NCBI RefSeq assembly: GCF_900105675.1
Contig: NZ_LT629786.1
Coordinates: 6,324,001 to 6,388,000, forward strand
Source: Pseudomonas synxantha
Lineage (GTDB): Bacteria > Pseudomonadota > Gammaproteobacteria > Pseudomonadales > Pseudomonadaceae
Reading direction: 5' to 3'
Length of the DNA: 64,000 nt
Positions 57,151 to 64,000 of the stretch are shown piece after piece (position 1 is the stretch's first letter; each line of letters begins with the position of its first letter). The translations under genes were made by a program, and so were the position numbers. Below the pieces are notes generated by a model. That model saw only the letters and a program-made list of their open reading frames with translations, was not told the origin of the DNA and ran no database searches.

Positions 57151-57555
57151 ACCGCGATACGTGGAGAAACCGTAAGGGCTGAGCAACAGCGGGATGTGGT
57201 AATGCTGGTCGGCCTGTTTGACTTGGAAAATCACCGGCACCTCGGGGAAGAACGTCTCGCGATTGGCCTTCTTGTAGTAGTCACCCGTCTTGAATACCAC
57301 GCGATATTCGCCCGGCGTCATGCTGCGGTCGGCGGGAAACAGTTCGGCGATGCGCCCCTGCTGGTTGGTGACGCCTTTGGACAGCGCCTGCCACTGATCG
57401 CCCACCTGTTGTTCCAGGGTGACGCTGACACCGGCCGAAGGCAGGCCATTTTCCAGGTTGAGCACGTGTACGCTCAGCGGGTTGCCGGCGGCCAGGGCCA
57501 GATTGCACAGGCCACTCAGGCTGAGGGCGACGAGGGTCATGCTTAGGGTTTTCAT
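57145..57555 (-). CDS. uraH: Periplasmic 5-hydroxyisourate hydrolase / transthyretin-like protein
   Basis: This 136-residue protein has a signal peptide (MKTLSMTLVALSLSGLCNLA...LA) and a transthyretin-like domain with the family ends: SVHVLNLENGLPSAGV at the front and the C-terminal YRGS tetrapeptide. These enzymes hydrolyse 5-hydroxyisourate in urate breakdown; the exported form is a known variant. The Arg in SYRGS and His in VHVLN are present. The next gene on the same strand is a GlcG/HbpS-like secreted protein, not a purine enzyme, so the substrate is not certain. Confidence 0.78.
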   Translation of the reverse strand: MKTLSMTLVALSLSGLCNLALAAGNPLSVHVLNLENGLPSAGVSVTLEQQVGDQWQALSKGVTNQQGRIAELFPADRSMTPGEYRVVFKTGDYYKKANRETFFPEVPVIFQVKQADQHYHIPLLLSPYGFSTYRGS

Positions 57556-57582
57556 CGAAAAGTCCTTTTGATAGCGATCAAG

Positions 57583-58056
57583 TCAGGGGGTGATTTTCAA
57601 GCCCAGTTGCTCGGCAGCCTGGACGGCGCAGGCTTCGTCCTGCGCAGCGCCACCGGCACCGGCGATGCCCAGCGCGCCGACCAGTTCGGCGTCAGCGAAC
57701 AGCGGTATGCCGCCGCCGAGCAACAGCAACTCGGGCAAGCTGTTAAGGTTGGCGGCCTCGGGATTGTTGCGTGCACGCTCGGCGAATAGCCGGGTCGGGG
57801 TTTTAGTCGACAGCGCGGTGTACGCCTTGCGTTGGCTGGCGAGGCTGTTGTGCGGGCCGACACCGTCAGCCCGCAGGCCCAGCAACAGGTTGCCGCCGCG
57901 ATCGAGTACCGTCAGAGCAGCCGCGCAATGGGCCAGGCTGGCGTCGGCCAGTTGGCGTGCGGTGCGCAGATCCAGCTCGGCGTGGCGTGGCAGTTGGGGC
58001 ATGGCCTGGGCCGCGGTGGCCACGGCGAGGCTGAGGAACAAAGCGGTGCGATACAT
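57583..58056 (-). CDS. GlcG/HbpS-family periplasmic protein
   Basis: From the ATG at 58056 (TGGAG 8 bases upstream) this is 157 residues with a signal peptide MYRTALFLSLAVATAAQAMP. The domain matches GlcG/HbpS (DUF336): LTVLDRGGNLLLGLRADGVG, ASQRKAYTAL, LLLGGGIPLFADAELVGALGIAG. HbpS proteins bind heme or act as redox sensors; GlcG is of unknown role. It lies 27 bases upstream of the transthyretin-like gene on the same strand, so the two are probably one operon. Confidence 0.8.
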   Translation of the reverse strand: MYRTALFLSLAVATAAQAMPQLPRHAELDLRTARQLADASLAHCAAALTVLDRGGNLLLGLRADGVGPHNSLASQRKAYTALSTKTPTRLFAERARNNPEAANLNSLPELLLLGGGIPLFADAELVGALGIAGAGGAAQDEACAVQAAEQLGLKITP

Positions 58057-58156
58057 GCGAAGGGCTCCAGAAGGCAGGCCATCACGGTAGCCAGTGGACG
58101 CGGACAAAAGCCGCACAATTGGATGACAGGTTTGTAATCAAACCCAGGGGTAAGAC

Positions 58157-58522
58157 ATGCAGGTGTTGTTAGTGGAAGACCAGCCGCAACTGGCCCAGCG
58201 CATGGCGCAGGGCCTGAGCGAGGCCGGCTTTTCAGTGGAAGTCGCGGCCAACGGCATGGCGGCGCAGCGGTTCGTGGAAGGCGCCGAATACGATCTGGTG
58301 ATCCTGGACGTGATGCTACCGGGCTTGAACGCCTGGACATTGCAGCAGGCGATCCGGCAAAAGGGCGACACGCCGGTGCTCTACCTGACCACGCCGGGCG
58401 GCATTGAAGACCGGTTGCGGGGGTTGGAACTGCATGAGGATGACTACCTGCTCAAGCCGTTTGACGCCAAGGTGTTGGTGGCGCGAGTGAGGAAGTTGTT
58501 ACGCCGGGATCGTGGGCGTTGA
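58157..58522 (+). CDS. Receiver-only response regulator
   Basis: This 121-residue receiver has the full catalytic set: E7/D8, D51 (ILDVMLPG), T79 and K100 (LLKPF). It resembles the receiver of OmpR-type regulators but stops right after the receiver (VRKLLRRDRGR), where an OmpR DNA-binding domain would follow. It may be a true single-domain regulator or a truncation by the REP pair that begins 12 bases later. It is divergent from the GlcG-like gene. No histidine kinase is adjacent. Confidence 0.8.
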   Translation: MQVLLVEDQPQLAQRMAQGLSEAGFSVEVAANGMAAQRFVEGAEYDLVILDVMLPGLNAWTLQQAIRQKGDTPVLYLTTPGGIEDRLRGLELHEDDYLLKPFDAKVLVARVRKLLRRDRGR

Positions 58523-58534
58523 TGGCCTGGGCGA

Positions 58535-58612
58535 CCGCTATCGGGGGGCAAGCCCCTCCCACATTCGACCGCGTTCACAGTTCAGTGTGGGAGGGGGCTT
58601 GCCCCCGATGAG
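58535..58612. repeat. Outward-facing REP pair
   Basis: A right-type arm (ATCGGGGGGCAAGCCCCTCCCACA) is followed by a left-type arm (TGTGGGAGGGGGCTTGCCCCC), the reverse order of the usual REPIN. Confidence 0.88.
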
Positions 58613-58637
58613 GCCATCACAGCCACTGAAAACCTTC

Positions 58638-59642
58638 CTACCGCAATCCATCCCGAAACTGCCCCGGCGTCACCCCCGTCCAGCGCTTGAATGCCCGGTT
58701 GAAACTGCTGGTATCGGCAAACCCCAGCAAATGGCTGATCTCGGCCAACGAACACTGCGGATCCCTGAGGTGTAACAACGCCAGGTTCTCCCGGCACTCA
58801 TTGAGCAGCGCATCAAACCGACAGCCTTCATCCGCCAGGTGCCGCTGCAAGCTGCGCAAACTCAGGTGCAAGGCCTGGGCAACGCGTTCGGCACTCGGCT
58901 CGCCATCGGGCAATTGCGCCTCGATGACGGCGCGCACCTTGCGCTCCCAGGTCAACGGTTGCAGTTGGGCGAGGGTACGCTTGAGCACGGTTTCGTTGTG
59001 TTCGGCCAACTCCGGGTTGGCATCGTCAAGATGACTGTCGAAGTCGTGGGCGGCGAACTCCAGGCGGTCTTCGTCGGCGGCAAAAAACACTGGCGAGCGA
59101 AACACCTTGTGCCATGGCTCGGGGTCGACAGGCTGCGGACGCCGTAGATAAACGGCCAGCGGCGCATAGTCACGCCCCAGGCGGTTGCGGCAAGTGCGCA
59201 CGTAGATTGCCGCGAAGGCGTCGATGGCCTCCAGCGCCGGCGCGGGGCTGCCTTGGGGTTGGAGCAGGCGAAAGTGGTACGCGTCGCCATGGCGGCTCAG
59301 CTCCAGGCTCAGGGCATCACTGACCACTTGGTGATAGCGCACGATACGCTCGAACACCTCGCGCAAGCTGCCGCTGGCCACCAGGGCATAACCCAGCGCA
59401 TGAAATGTCGTGGGGCTGACAAAGCGCGACACCCGCAAGCCAATTGCCGGATCGGCGCTGGCCTGCACCGCCAGTTGCCACAGGCGCGTGGTTGCCGACA
59501 ACGGATAGCGTGCGTTGGGGTCGTCCATCTGCTGCGGGTCGAGGCCGGCCTCGGCGCACAGCGCGGCGCTGTCCAGGCCCAGGGCGTCGAGCTGCTTGCG
59601 CAGGGCGCGGGTCCAACTGGCGAGGGAAGTGGGTTCGGTCAT
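58638..59642 (-). CDS. AraC-family regulator (OruR/ArgR-like layout)
   Basis: This 334-residue protein has an N-terminal Arabinose_bd-type sensor (about 20-200; RVSRFVSPTTFHALGYALVAS) and a C-terminal double HTH (about 235-333; AERVAQALHLSLRSLQRHLADEG, LAEISHLLGFADTSSFNRAFKRWTG, ending TPGQFR). It is divergent from a fatty-acid desaturase gene 101 bases away, and control of that gene is the simplest reading. Its start lacks a strong ribosome site. Confidence 0.9.
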   Translation of the reverse strand: MTEPTSLASWTRALRKQLDALGLDSAALCAEAGLDPQQMDDPNARYPLSATTRLWQLAVQASADPAIGLRVSRFVSPTTFHALGYALVASGSLREVFERIVRYHQVVSDALSLELSRHGDAYHFRLLQPQGSPAPALEAIDAFAAIYVRTCRNRLGRDYAPLAVYLRRPQPVDPEPWHKVFRSPVFFAADEDRLEFAAHDFDSHLDDANPELAEHNETVLKRTLAQLQPLTWERKVRAVIEAQLPDGEPSAERVAQALHLSLRSLQRHLADEGCRFDALLNECRENLALLHLRDPQCSLAEISHLLGFADTSSFNRAFKRWTGVTPGQFRDGLR

Positions 59643-59743
59643 GGCGATTGGCGCTTGCGGTCAACAGGTTGGCGTCCGAGGCTAGCGTCCTGCCCGATCG
59701 CTTAGGGCAGGATGGACACATCAATGTACAAGAGGATGGAAGC

Positions 59744-60814
59744 ATGGACGGTACTTCTGCAAGTCCCCAACAGATGAACGCACAACAACGTTCAGCGCAT
59801 ATCCGTGAGGTGGTGCTGGCCGAGGGCGCCCGATTGCGCCAGCGTCACCCCTGGCTGCTGCATCAGGACGCCCTGGGCGCCGGCATCCTGGCGTTTGCCT
59901 TGCTCGGCATGCTCGGCTCGGCGGCGCTCTATATCAGTGGTTACCTGGCCTGGTGGGCGTGCCTGCTGCTCAACGCGTTCTTCGCTTCACTGACCCACGA
60001 GTTGGAGCACGACCTGATCCACAGCATGTACTTTCGCAAGCAGCGCCTGCCCCACAACCTGATGATGGGGCTGGTGTGGCTGGCGCGGCCCAGCACGATC
60101 AACCCGCGGATACGCCGGCATCTGCACCTCAACCATCACAAGGTCTCCGGCACTGAGGCGGATATGGAAGAACGCGCCATTACCAATGGCGAGCCCTGGG
60201 GATTTGCGCGCTTGCTGATGGTGGGCGACAACATGATGTCGGCCTTGATCCGCATGCTGCGGGCCAAGACCTGGGCCCATAAACTCAGCATCCTCAAGCG
60301 TGTGGTGCTGGTGTACGCCCCGCTGGCGCTGCTGCATTGGGGCGCGTGGTACGTCTTCCTGGGCTTTCATGCCGCCAACGGCATCGCCAGCCTGTTGGGC
60401 GCGCCGATCATGTGGTCGGCCGGCACCTTGCAGATGATGCAGGTGATCGACATCGCTGCGGTGGTGATCATCGGTCCCAATGTGTTGCGCACGTTCTGCC
60501 TGCATTTTGTCAGCTCCAACATGCACTACTACGGCGATGTGGAACCGGGCAACGTGATCCAGCAGACCCAGGTCTTGAACCCCTGGTGGCTGTGGCCGTT
60601 GCAGGCGTTCTGCTTCAACTTCGGCAGCACCCATGGCATCCATCACTTTGTGGTGAAGGAGCCGTTTTACATCCGCCAGATGACCACCAGGGTGGCGCAT
60701 AAGGTCATGGCTGAGATGGGCGTGCGCTTCAATGATTTCGGCACCTTCGCCCGAGCCAATCGGTTTGAGCGCCAGGAACAGCCGGACGCCAAACTCGCTT
60801 TGAGCAAGCAATGA
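59744..60814 (+). CDS. Membrane fatty-acid desaturase / hydroxylase family protein
   Basis: From the ATG at 59744 (GAGGA about 8 bases upstream) this is 356 residues. Histidine boxes: H85-ELEH89-D with H93, H126-LHLNHH132, and a third cluster HGIHH (297-301). Membrane helices lie around 45-80, 195-220 and 230-255. It differs from the DesA-like enzyme in box spacing (HELEHD), so another substrate is likely. It is divergent from an AraC gene. Its last 86 bases overlap the convergent ABC ATPase frame. Confidence 0.83.
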   Translation: MDGTSASPQQMNAQQRSAHIREVVLAEGARLRQRHPWLLHQDALGAGILAFALLGMLGSAALYISGYLAWWACLLLNAFFASLTHELEHDLIHSMYFRKQRLPHNLMMGLVWLARPSTINPRIRRHLHLNHHKVSGTEADMEERAITNGEPWGFARLLMVGDNMMSALIRMLRAKTWAHKLSILKRVVLVYAPLALLHWGAWYVFLGFHAANGIASLLGAPIMWSAGTLQMMQVIDIAAVVIIGPNVLRTFCLHFVSSNMHYYGDVEPGNVIQQTQVLNPWWLWPLQAFCFNFGSTHGIHHFVVKEPFYIRQMTTRVAHKVMAEMGVRFNDFGTFARANRFERQEQPDAKLALSKQ

Positions 60815-61615
60815 ACGCCAGGGGCAGGTCGCGGATCTGTGCGCGCACGGGCGGCTGATAGTGGTCGTCGCTGGTCAGCTCATGCAGCAGTTCTTCGCGT
60901 AACTGGTGGAATTCGAAACTGCTGCGCTGGCGCGGATGGGGCAGGGCGATCTCTACCACCTGCTTGATGCGCCCGGGCCGGGGCTCCATCACTACCACGC
61001 GGTCGGCGAGGAAAATCGCTTCTTCCACGTCATGGGTGACCAGCACCGTGGTGATCTTGGCGCGGGCGCGAATGGCCAGGAGTTCGTCCTGCATCTGCTG
61101 GCGGGTCAGTGCGTCGAGGGCGCCGAAGGGTTCGTCCAGCAACAGGATGCGCGGGCTGGCCACCAGGCCACGGGCAATTGCCACTCGTTGGGCCATGCCG
61201 CCGGAGAGTTGGTGGGGGTAGGCGCGGGTGAAATCAGTCAGGCCCACCAGCTCGATGAAATCGCTGATGCGTCGGTTACGCTCGGCCTCGTCCAGGGGCT
61301 CGTTGACCAGGCCCAGGCCGATGTTTGCGCCACGGTCAGCCAGGGAAACAGGCGATGCTCCTGGAACACGATGCCGCGTTCGCCGCCGATACCGCTGACG
61401 GCCTTGCCATCGACCTGGATCTGGCCGCGAAACTGCGTATCGAGCCCCACCAGCAGGCGCAGCAAGGTGGACTTGCCACAACCGCTGGCGCCGACAATCG
61501 CGACAAACTCGCCTTCGGCAATCTCCAGGTTGAATTCGCGGATGGCTTCCAGTTCGAAGCCGTCGACGTCGAAGCTCTTGCCCACATGGTTAAAGCTGAC
61601 AATAGGTGCGTTCAT
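60729..61615 (-). pseudogene. ABC transporter ATPase (SsuB/TauB-like) with an internal frameshift
   Basis: It starts at 61615, overlapping the permease stop (ATGA). The first part has SFNHVGKSFDVDGFE, Walker A VGASGCGKSTLL and the Q-loop FQEHRLFPWLTVA, then loses frame. The rest is open in the next frame: NIGLGLVNEPL, signature LSGGMAQR, Walker [13 protein letters not shown] and the switch VLVTHDVEEA. One missing base near 61330 explains this. The product would energise the double permease upstream. The C-terminus runs about 27 residues past the usual end and overlaps the desaturase gene. Either it is inactivated or there is a sequence error. Confidence 0.8.
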
Positions 61616-63210
61616 GCGTGTCTCCAGCGGGTGGCGCGGGTTTCGATGCGTTGGCCGATCAAGTTGAGGAGGGCGCCGGTGAAGCCGACCAGAAGCATGC
61701 CGCCCATGATCAGGTCCATGCGCAGCAGTTGTTGGGCGCCGATCATCAGGCTGCCGATGCCGCCATTGGACGGCATGAAATATTCGGCGCCGATGGTGCC
61801 CATCCAGGCATAGATCAGGCTCAGGCGCAGGCCGGCGAAAATACCCGCCGCTGCGCCCGGCAGTACCAGGCGACGCAGGCGTTGCCACAGGTTCAGGCGC
61901 AGCACTTGGGCGGCTTCGCGCAGTTGCGGCGACAGGTTGAGCACGCTGCGCTGGGTGGCGATAAACAACGGGAAGAACGCGGCGAGGGCGATAAACACCC
62001 ACTTGGCCAGTTCACCCAGGCCGAACCAGGCGGTGAGCAGTGGCACCCAGGCGAAAATCGCAATCTGGCGCAGCGCCGCCAAGGTCGGGCCGAGTAGTCG
62101 CTCACTGCGCCGCGACAACCCTAGCCACAGGCCCAGGGCAAAGCCCAGGCTACCGCCGAGCAGCAAGCCGCCCACTGCTCGAACGAGGCTTTTGCCTAAG
62201 GCCGCACTCAGGCTGCCATCCAGCACACCGGCCACGGTGGTTTGCAGCACCGCCCAGGGGCTGACCAGGATATTCGGGTCGACCCAGCCCTGTTGCGTCG
62301 CCAGCTGCCACAGCGCCAGCAACAGCAGCGGCAACAGCCAGGGTTGCAGGCGTTGCCAGCCTTCATAGCGCGGCCCGCGCCGGATCTGCGCCGTGGCCGG
62401 ATGGGGCCAGTGCACCCATTTGCGATCCAGCCAGCCGATGCCGCGATCCATCACCACGCCCAGCACGCCGATGACCACGATGCACACGAAGACGATATCG
62501 AGCATGAACAACTGGCGTGCCCATACCATCAGGTAGCCGATGCCTTCGCTGGAGGCCAGCAACTCCACGGCAAGCAGCGACGTCCAGCCCGCCGCCAGGG
62601 CCAGGCGCACCCCGGCCATGAACGCCGGCAACGCGGCGGGCAGGATCAGGCGGCGAATCAGCAAGTGGGTGGGCAAGCGCAGCACACGGGCGGCTTCGCG
62701 CAGGTTGGGCTGGGCGTCGCGCACGCCCACCAGGGTATGCAGGGTCACGGGCACCACGATGGCCTTGATCAGCACCACCAGTTTCAGAGTTTCGCCAATG
62801 CCGAAAAACACCATGAACAGCGGGATCCACGCCAGGGTCGGCACTTGCGACAACGCGCTGAACGTAGGGAATACCAGGCGCTCGGCGCGGGCGCTGAACC
62901 CCAGGCTCGCGCCCAATAGCGCACCGGCGCCGATACCGGCCAGCAGGCCCCAGAACAAACGTTGCAAGCTGATTGCCAGATGGCTCCACAACTCGCCGCC
63001 GGCCAGCTCCACGGCGCTGCTCCACACCAGGGCAGGGGTTGGCAGGATCTGCTCGCTCATCCAGTGATTGCGGCTGGCCAGCCACCACAGGGCAAACAGC
63101 CCGAGCGGCAGCAGCCAGGGCAACAGGTGTTCGCTCAGTTGCGGCCAGCGCTGCACGGCGCCTTTGGACGGGGCTGCCAGAGGTAGGCTCAAAAGTGAAA
63201 TCCGGGCCAT
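61612..63210 (-). CDS. Fused double ABC permease (two SsuC-like domains)
   Basis: This 532-residue protein carries two complete permease domains in one chain. Each has its EAA-type loop: NLREAARVLRLPTHLLIRRLILPAAL (about 160-185) and QLREAAQVLRLNLWQRLRRLVLPGAA (about 430-455). The loops are similar in sequence, so the gene arose by duplication and fusion of a sulfonate/nitrate/taurine-type permease. GGAGG lies 6 bases upstream. It forms an operon with the ATPase by a 4-base overlap and is divergent from the binding-protein gene. Confidence 0.87.
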   Translation of the reverse strand: MARISLLSLPLAAPSKGAVQRWPQLSEHLLPWLLPLGLFALWWLASRNHWMSEQILPTPALVWSSAVELAGGELWSHLAISLQRLFWGLLAGIGAGALLGASLGFSARAERLVFPTFSALSQVPTLAWIPLFMVFFGIGETLKLVVLIKAIVVPVTLHTLVGVRDAQPNLREAARVLRLPTHLLIRRLILPAALPAFMAGVRLALAAGWTSLLAVELLASSEGIGYLMVWARQLFMLDIVFVCIVVIGVLGVVMDRGIGWLDRKWVHWPHPATAQIRRGPRYEGWQRLQPWLLPLLLLALWQLATQQGWVDPNILVSPWAVLQTTVAGVLDGSLSAALGKSLVRAVGGLLLGGSLGFALGLWLGLSRRSERLLGPTLAALRQIAIFAWVPLLTAWFGLGELAKWVFIALAAFFPLFIATQRSVLNLSPQLREAAQVLRLNLWQRLRRLVLPGAAAGIFAGLRLSLIYAWMGTIGAEYFMPSNGGIGSLMIGAQQLLRMDLIMGGMLLVGFTGALLNLIGQRIETRATRWRHA

Positions 63211-63498
63211 GAAAGACCTCCGCTGGTGCCAAATACGTTATGTGATTTCGATCTTACAAAAACGTGATCAAGATGATTGCGAGATAAGAGAAATCATTTA
63301 AAGCCTCAGCCCTCCAGGCATCCAATGCATTCGAAGAATATTTTCGATGCTGTTCATGCATAACGCCTTGAAGCCTGCGTATTGGCTTGCATAGTCCTAA
63401 AAGCTATTAAATTGTGAATTTATAGTATTTAAAGTTTTGTACGGCTTGTGCCTACTTTCTGCTCCCCAGGCGACCGTCGCCCACCAGGAGCTGTGCTT

Positions 63499-64000
63499 AT
63501 GAAATTGCCCTTCAAACATCTGATCAGCCTGTTGGCCGGCACCGCCCTGGCCGGGCTGGTTCAGGCCGCTGACCTCAAGGAAATCCGCATCGCCGTGCCC
63601 GACCTCAGCGCCGGCAGCCAGCACAGTGGCGGTGGTATTACGGACGTGTTGCGTGAACAGCAGATCTTTGAAAAAGCCTTTGCCGACCAAGGCATCCAGA
63701 TCCAGTGGAATTACTTCAAGGGTGCGGGACCTGTGATCAACGAAGCCTTCGCCAACGGCCAGGTGGACCTCGCCTACCTGGGCGACCTGGCGGCGATCAT
63801 TGGCCGTTCCAATGGCCTGGATACGCGGCTGCTCAGCGCCACAGCCCGTGGGGTCAAGCACTACCTCGGCGTGGTGCCCGGTTCAGGTATCAAGACCTTG
63901 CAAGACCTTAAGGGCAAGCGCGTGGCGGTGTTTCGCGGCACGGCCAGCCAGTTGTCGTTCGACAGCGCATTGGCCAGCCAGGGCTTGAGTGAAAAGGACT
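63499..64000 (+). CDS. ABC transporter substrate-binding protein (SsuA/NMT1-like), partial
   Basis: The ATG at 63499 has AGGAG about 10 bases upstream. The signal peptide is MKLPFKHLISLLAGTALAGL...VQA; the mature start ADLKEIRIAVPDLSAG is followed by FKGAGPVINEAFANGQVDLA, YLGDLAAIIGRSN and DLKGKRVAVFRGTASQL, the pattern of sulfonate/nitrate/taurine binding proteins. The gene runs off the window end. It is the divergent partner of the double permease and ATPase, giving a full importer for a small sulfonate-like compound. The AT-rich gap 63211-63498 holds both promoters. Confidence 0.88.
   Translation, partial: MKLPFKHLISLLAGTALAGLVQAADLKEIRIAVPDLSAGSQHSGGGITDVLREQQIFEKAFADQGIQIQWNYFKGAGPVINEAFANGQVDLAYLGDLAAIIGRSNGLDTRLLSATARGVKHYLGVVPGSGIKTLQDLKGKRVAVFRGTASQLSFDSALASQGLSEKD

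Overview
The window reads as chromosome of a Pseudomonas of the fluorescens group. The evidence is abundant GTGGGAGGGGGCTTGC-type REP/REPIN repeats, a complete pgaABCD operon, gabDT, and a desA / PAS-GGDEF-EAL / oscA / sbp-cysTWA block in the order I recall for P. aeruginosa PA0280-PA0286. Most of the sequence is GC-rich. The stretch from about 15.4 to 22.1 kb is visibly AT-rich and mosaic.

Layout. 1-207 is the end of an unidentified gene. 510-6835 is pgaABCD, for PNAG-type exopolysaccharide synthesis, deacetylation and export. 7305-17744 is a two-partner secretion / contact-dependent inhibition locus: transporter, a 2701-residue CdiA/FhaB-like exoprotein ending in a PD-(D/E)XK-like nuclease domain, and a putative immunity gene 2 bp downstream. 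17.8-21.8 kb is a graveyard and reservoir of orphan toxin tails and immunity genes, including Imm11-like and SUKH-like proteins. It is interleaved with a Y1 (RAYT-like) transposase and many copies of its GGGGTCAGACCAC repeat. A small reverse-strand gene with a structured leader and a classical autotransporter follow.

25.3-26.3 kb is a six-unit REPIN array. It is followed by a three-lipoprotein operon (CsgG-like, DUF4810-like, DUF799-like), a reverse-strand protein fusing a serralysin metalloprotease to a trypsin-like serine protease, and a vWA lipoprotein / ECF sigma / membrane protein cluster. 33.9-37.9 kb holds an HTH-ended unknown protein, a membrane diguanylate cyclase, a 50-residue protein and a chemoreceptor. 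37.9-43.98 kb holds an epimerase/LysR pair, a small secreted protein, tRNA-Arg(CCG) and gabDT.

44.1-47.9 kb is an HDOD protein and a PAS-GGDEF cyclase facing each other across an eight-copy tandem array that carries the 3' ends of both genes. 48.1-55.7 kb is desA, a frameshifted PAS-GGDEF-EAL gene, oscA and the sulfate ABC transporter. 55.9-60.8 kb holds an Mpo1-like membrane protein, a Crp/Fnr regulator, a periplasmic transthyretin-like protein, a GlcG/HbpS-like protein, a receiver-only response regulator and an AraC/desaturase pair. The window ends in a sulfonate/nitrate-type ABC transporter: frameshifted ATPase, fused double permease, and a binding protein cut by the window edge.

Shared themes are biofilm and surface functions (PNAG, CDI, autotransporter, c-di-GMP enzymes), sulfur scavenging (oscA, sbp-cysTWA, SsuABC-like system) and heavy REP/RAYT repeat activity. 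The strongest candidate for something undescribed is the toxin/immunity array partitioned by RAYT-type repeats. The metalloprotease-serine protease fusion and the gene-end-carrying REPIN array come next.
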